Source of the DNA: Pseudomonadota bacterium
GTDB taxonomy: Bacteria; Pseudomonadota; Alphaproteobacteria; Rhizobiales; Rhizobiaceae
Direction of reading: 5' to 3'
Assembly: GCA_023388675.1 (NCBI GenBank)
Contig: JAEWFU010000445.1
Span: 1 to 6,977 of the forward strand
Length of the DNA: 6,977 nucleotides
The first letter of the stretch is position 1. Every line of letters begins with the position of its first letter. Of the stretch, positions 4,271-6,977 are shown one piece after another. The notes under the pieces were generated by a model that was not told where the DNA came from, searched no databases, and was given only the letters and a program-made list of their open reading frames with translations. Position numbers and translations under genes: made by a program.

Positions 4271-6336
4271 AGCCGCCCATTCCCAGCACCGACCCGCACC
4301 GGCCGCAAGCCGACGACGATGTTGCAGGCATTCTGCCCGGCGACGAGACCGACGACGATGCCGAGATTGCCGAAACAGCCGAACCGGCAGCCGAAACAAC
4401 TCTCGACATCGAATGGGGCATGCTGACCGCCGATGCGGCAGAGAGCAAGGCCGGCATCGAGGTCATCCAGGAACTGGTCAAGCGCCTGCCCAATGCGCCC
4501 GGCGTCTACCGGATGATGAACATGGCGGGCGACGTGCTCTACGTGGGCAAGGCGCGGAGCCTCAAGAAACGCGTCACCAACTACGCACAGGGGCGCGGCC
4601 ACACCAACCGTATCGGGCGTATGGTGCGCGAGACGGCGACGATGGAATTTGTCGTCACGCGCACGGAAACCGAAGCGCTGCTGCTGGAAGCGAATCTCAT
4701 CAAGCGCTTGCGGCCGCGCTTTAATGTCCTGCTGCGCGACGACAAGTCGTTTCCTTACATCCTGATGACCGACCATCCCTCGCCCGGCATCTTCAAGCAT
4801 CGCGGCGCGCGCTCGCGCAAGGGCGACTATTTCGGCCCGTTCGCATCGGCGGGCGCCGTCGACCGCACCATCAACGCGCTTCAGCGCGCGTTCCTGCTGC
4901 GCTCCTGCGCCGACTCGATGTTTGAGAACCGGACGCGACCGTGCCTGCTCTTCCAGATCAAGCGCTGCTCCGCGCCCTGCACCGGCGAGATCGACAGCGA
5001 GGGATATGCGGAGCTGGTGCGCGAGGCGAAGGCGTTTCTGACCGGCCGCTCCAGCAAGGTGAAGGCCGAGATTTCCGTGGCCATGCAGGAGGCGTCGGAA
5101 GCGCTCGACTTCGAGCGCGCCGCGATCTACCGCGACCGGCTTGCAGCGCTTTCGCACGTGCAGAGCCACCAGGGCATCAACCCGCAATCGGTGGAGGAAG
5201 CGGACGTGTTCGCGATCCATCAGGAAGGCGGGCAGAACTGCATCGAGGTGTTCTTCTTCCGCACCGGCCAGAACTGGGGCAACCGCGCCTATTTCCCCAA
5301 GGCCGATCCGTCGCTGGAGGCAGGCGAGGTGCTGGGGGCCTTCCTGGCACAATTCTACGACGACAAGCCTTGCCCGCGCACCGTGCTCCTCTCGCACGAG
5401 GTTGAGGAGCAGGCCCTGCTTGCCGAGGCGCTGGCGACCCGTGCCGGACACAAGGTCACCGTTTCGGTTCCGCGACGCGGCGAGAAGAAGGACCTGACCG
5501 ACCACGCATTGCAGAATGCGCGCGAAGCTCTTGGGCGCAGGCTGGCGGAAACGTCGTCGCAGGCGCGGCTGCTGGCGGGCCTTGCCGAGACATTCGGGCT
5601 GGAGAAGCCACCGCGCCGCATCGAGGTCTACGACAACTCGCACATCATGGGCACCAACGCGGTCGGCGCCATGATCGTCGCGGGACCGGAAGGCTTCGTG
5701 AAGAACCAGTATCGCAAGTTCAACATCCGCTCGACCGAGATCACGCCGGGCGACGATTTCGGCATGATGCGCGAGGTTATGGAGCGGCGCTTCTCGCGCC
5801 TGCTGAAGGAACACGGCGCGCAGGACGAGGCCGGTACGGAGACCGAAGCGGACGACGATGTCGCGGCAGACACGCTGCCCGCGTGGCCGGACCTGATCCT
5901 GATCGACGGCGGCCAGGGGCAGATGTCCGCGGTGCGCAAAATCCTCGCCGATCTGGGGATCGCCGAGCGCGTGACGGCGATCGGCGTCGCAAAGGGCGTG
6001 GACCGCGATGCCGGTCGCGAACGTTTCTTCGTGACGGGCCGCGAGCCCTTCATGCTGCCGGTGCGCGACCCGGTGCTTTATTTCGTCCAGCGCCTGCGCG
6101 ACGAGGCGCACCGTTTCGCCATCGGCTCGCACCGCGCCCGCCGCAAGAAGGAGATGGTGAGGAACCCGCTCGACGAGATCGCCGGCATCGGCCCCGGGCG
6201 CAAGCGCGCGCTGCTTCACCATTTCGGCACCGCCAAGGCCGTCAGCCGCGCCGCCGTGGATGACCTGATGGCGGTCGAGGGCATTTCGGAACGGGTCGCC
6301 CGTCAAATATACGGCCATTTTCACGAGAATGGATGA
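4267..6336 (+). CDS. uvrC: Excinuclease ABC subunit C (UvrC)
   Basis: UvrC makes both incisions around bulky DNA lesions after UvrAB loading, in nucleotide excision repair. It has 689 residues against about 610 in E. coli. The GIY-YIG nuclease (77-155) includes GVY (79-81), YVGKA (92-96) with Lys95, Arg102, Glu141 in LLLEANLIK, and Asn153. Four cysteines (214, 226, 234, 238) have the 12-8-4 spacing of the Fe-S cysteines of E. coli UvrC. The UvrB-binding UVR motif is near 263-295. The RNase H-like nuclease includes YDNSH (455-459, Asp456), GDDFGMM (495-501), [10 protein letters not shown] (543-552, Asp547) and DEAHRFA (612-618, His615). A helix-hairpin-helix pair ends the protein (about 637-686). 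Two parts are unusual: an acidic N-terminal extension of about 60 residues and an acidic insert of about 22 residues near 517-537. ATG 4267 forms an ATGA overlap with the reductase stop, implying translational coupling. A start near 4417 ([10 protein letters not shown]) is possible but lacks a good ribosome site. Confidence 0.97.
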   Translation: MKPPIPSTDPHRPQADDDVAGILPGDETDDDAEIAETAEPAAETTLDIEWGMLTADAAESKAGIEVIQELVKRLPNAPGVYRMMNMAGDVLYVGKARSLKKRVTNYAQGRGHTNRIGRMVRETATMEFVVTRTETEALLLEANLIKRLRPRFNVLLRDDKSFPYILMTDHPSPGIFKHRGARSRKGDYFGPFASAGAVDRTINALQRAFLLRSCADSMFENRTRPCLLFQIKRCSAPCTGEIDSEGYAELVREAKAFLTGRSSKVKAEISVAMQEASEALDFERAAIYRDRLAALSHVQSHQGINPQSVEEADVFAIHQEGGQNCIEVFFFRTGQNWGNRAYFPKADPSLEAGEVLGAFLAQFYDDKPCPRTVLLSHEVEEQALLAEALATRAGHKVTVSVPRRGEKKDLTDHALQNAREALGRRLAETSSQARLLAGLAETFGLEKPPRRIEVYDNSHIMGTNAVGAMIVAGPEGFVKNQYRKFNIRSTEITPGDDFGMMREVMERRFSRLLKEHGAQDEAGTETEADDDVAADTLPAWPDLILIDGGQGQMSAVRKILADLGIAERVTAIGVAKGVDRDAGRERFFVTGREPFMLPVRDPVLYFVQRLRDEAHRFAIGSHRARRKKEMVRNPLDEIAGIGPGRKRALLHHFGTAKAVSRAAVDDLMAVEGISERVARQIYGHFHENG

Positions 6337-6431
6337 TCCAGATGCCGGTTCGGGCCAGATGCCGCAGAGCGCGAGGTTGACCGTCATGGGCACGTACTGA
6401 TTAGTAGGAGCGACAAACGTTTCGGGAAGCC
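6337..6431. other. uvrC-pgsA spacer with a short direct repeat and a weak promoter-like pair
   Basis: The 95-nt gap holds two copies of CCAGATGCCG (6338-6347 and 6355-6364), 17 bp apart. It also holds a weak promoter-like pair, TTGACC (6377-6382), 17 nt, ATTAGT (6400-6405); the -35 is good and the -10 poor. TAGGAG at 6405-6410 is too far (21 nt) from the pgsA ATG to be its ribosome site. No terminator is seen, so read-through from uvrC is likely, possibly topped up by a local promoter. Confidence 0.35.
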
Positions 6432-6977
6432 ATGTCCAGACGCGCCTTCAACCTGCCAAACATGCTGACCTACGCACGCATCCTCGCAGTGCCGGTCATC
6501 GTCCTCTGCTTCTATCTGGAAGGACGGATACGGCCGACCGACTGGTGGCGCTGGACGGCTTTCTGGATTTTCGTCGCGGCCAGCGTGACCGACTATTTCG
6601 ACGGCTACATCGCGCGAATCTGGGAGCAGACGTCGAACATCGGCAAAATGCTGGATCCGATCGCAGACAAGCTGCTCGTCTCTGCCGTCTTGCTGCTGCT
6701 GGCGTTCGACCGCACCATCGACAAATGGTCGCTGTGGGCGGCAATCATCATCCTGTGCCGCGAAATCCTCGTTTCAGGCTTGCGCGAATATCTGGCGGCG
6801 CTCAAGGTCTCTGTCCCCGTCACCCAGCTTGCTAAGTGGAAGACGACCATCCAGCTCGTTGCGATCGGCTTCCTGCTGGCAGGCCCTGCCGGAGACAAAA
6901 TCCTGCCCTATACGACCGAAATCGGCCTCGCGCTGCTGTGGATTTCGGCGATCGTCACGCTCTACACGGGCTATGAC
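6432..6977 (+). CDS. pgsA: CDP-diacylglycerol--glycerol-3-phosphate 3-phosphatidyltransferase (PgsA), 3' end cut by window edge
   Basis: PgsA is an inner-membrane enzyme that joins CDP-diacylglycerol and glycerol 3-phosphate to give phosphatidylglycerophosphate, the committed step to phosphatidylglycerol and cardiolipin. The frame stays open from ATG 6432 to the last base, giving 182 residues. It begins with NLPNMLTYARILAVPVI (7-23), the standard PgsA N-terminus. The CDP-alcohol phosphotransferase signature is complete: Asp54, Asp57-Gly58, Ala61-Arg62, Gly71, Asp75 and Asp79. CREILVSGLREYLA (109-122) and TQLAKWKTTIQ (131-141) are PgsA-type and separate it from related transferases. Hydrophobic stretches near 17-28, 43-53, 81-92, 101-116, 141-151 and 164-176 fit a six-helix protein. 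It breaks off at LYTGYD, usually only a dozen or so residues before the end of the family. The ribosome site is weak (GGGAAG, 6424-6429). The gene follows uvrC by 95 nt on the same strand. Confidence 0.95.
   Translation, partial: MSRRAFNLPNMLTYARILAVPVIVLCFYLEGRIRPTDWWRWTAFWIFVAASVTDYFDGYIARIWEQTSNIGKMLDPIADKLLVSAVLLLLAFDRTIDKWSLWAAIIILCREILVSGLREYLAALKVSVPVTQLAKWKTTIQLVAIGFLLAGPAGDKILPYTTEIGLALLWISAIVTLYTGYD

Noticed and set aside
3428..4399. Minus-strand open frame of 323 codons opposite the reductase
   Set aside because: Shadow of the SDR gene. It has no domain signal and crosses the reductase-uvrC junction.
4252..6393. Very long open frame (713 codons) on the minus strand across uvrC
   Set aside because: It is the mirror of a high-GC coding gene. 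The predicted protein has no recognisable domain, while the plus strand encodes a complete UvrC.

Overview
The window looks like chromosomal DNA of an alphaproteobacterium of the order Hyphomicrobiales (Rhizobiales), probably close to the Mesorhizobium/Phyllobacteriaceae side. This rests on three things: high-GC coding DNA, an Omp25/Omp31-type 8-stranded outer-membrane protein, and the gene order SDR reductase - uvrC - pgsA, which I recall from rhizobial chromosomes. The assignment is by recognition of protein sequence and gene order; no search was run.

Layout. (1) Positions 1-564 hold the C-terminal two thirds of RlmJ, the 23S rRNA m6A2030 methyltransferase, cut by the left edge. (2) 637-1080 is a small secreted four-cysteine protein of unknown function; its end overlaps by 7 nt the GTG start of an RNase T2-family secreted ribonuclease (1074-1754). 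The ribonuclease has an unusual Gln where the family normally has a catalytic Glu. (3) 1838-2434 is a glutathione S-transferase-like protein. (4) 2444-2479 is a strong two-way terminator between that gene and the convergent outer-membrane protein gene (2499-3164, minus strand). (5) 3165-3466 is a 302-bp divergent intergenic region with several short dyads and a plausible promoter for the genes to its right. (6) 3467-4270 is a short-chain reductase whose Asp-Tyr-Lys active site is that of pteridine reductases (PTR1/FolM type), not the usual Ser-Tyr-Lys. It overlaps uvrC (4267-6336) by 4 nt (ATGA). (7) 6432-6977 is the start of pgsA, phosphatidylglycerophosphate synthase, cut by the right edge.

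The right half reads as one rightward operon (reductase, uvrC, pgsA) joining pteridine reduction, nucleotide excision repair and phospholipid synthesis. The genes share transcription more than a pathway. The left half groups an rRNA methyltransferase, a secreted unknown and a secreted RNase.

No mobile element, tRNA, rRNA, CRISPR array, prophage or toxin-antitoxin pair was seen. Most of the window is ordinary core chromosome. The most worthwhile leads are the coupled secreted-protein/RNase T2 pair with the Glu-to-Gln change, the miscalled-looking SDR that is probably a pteridine reductase, and the acidic extensions of UvrC.
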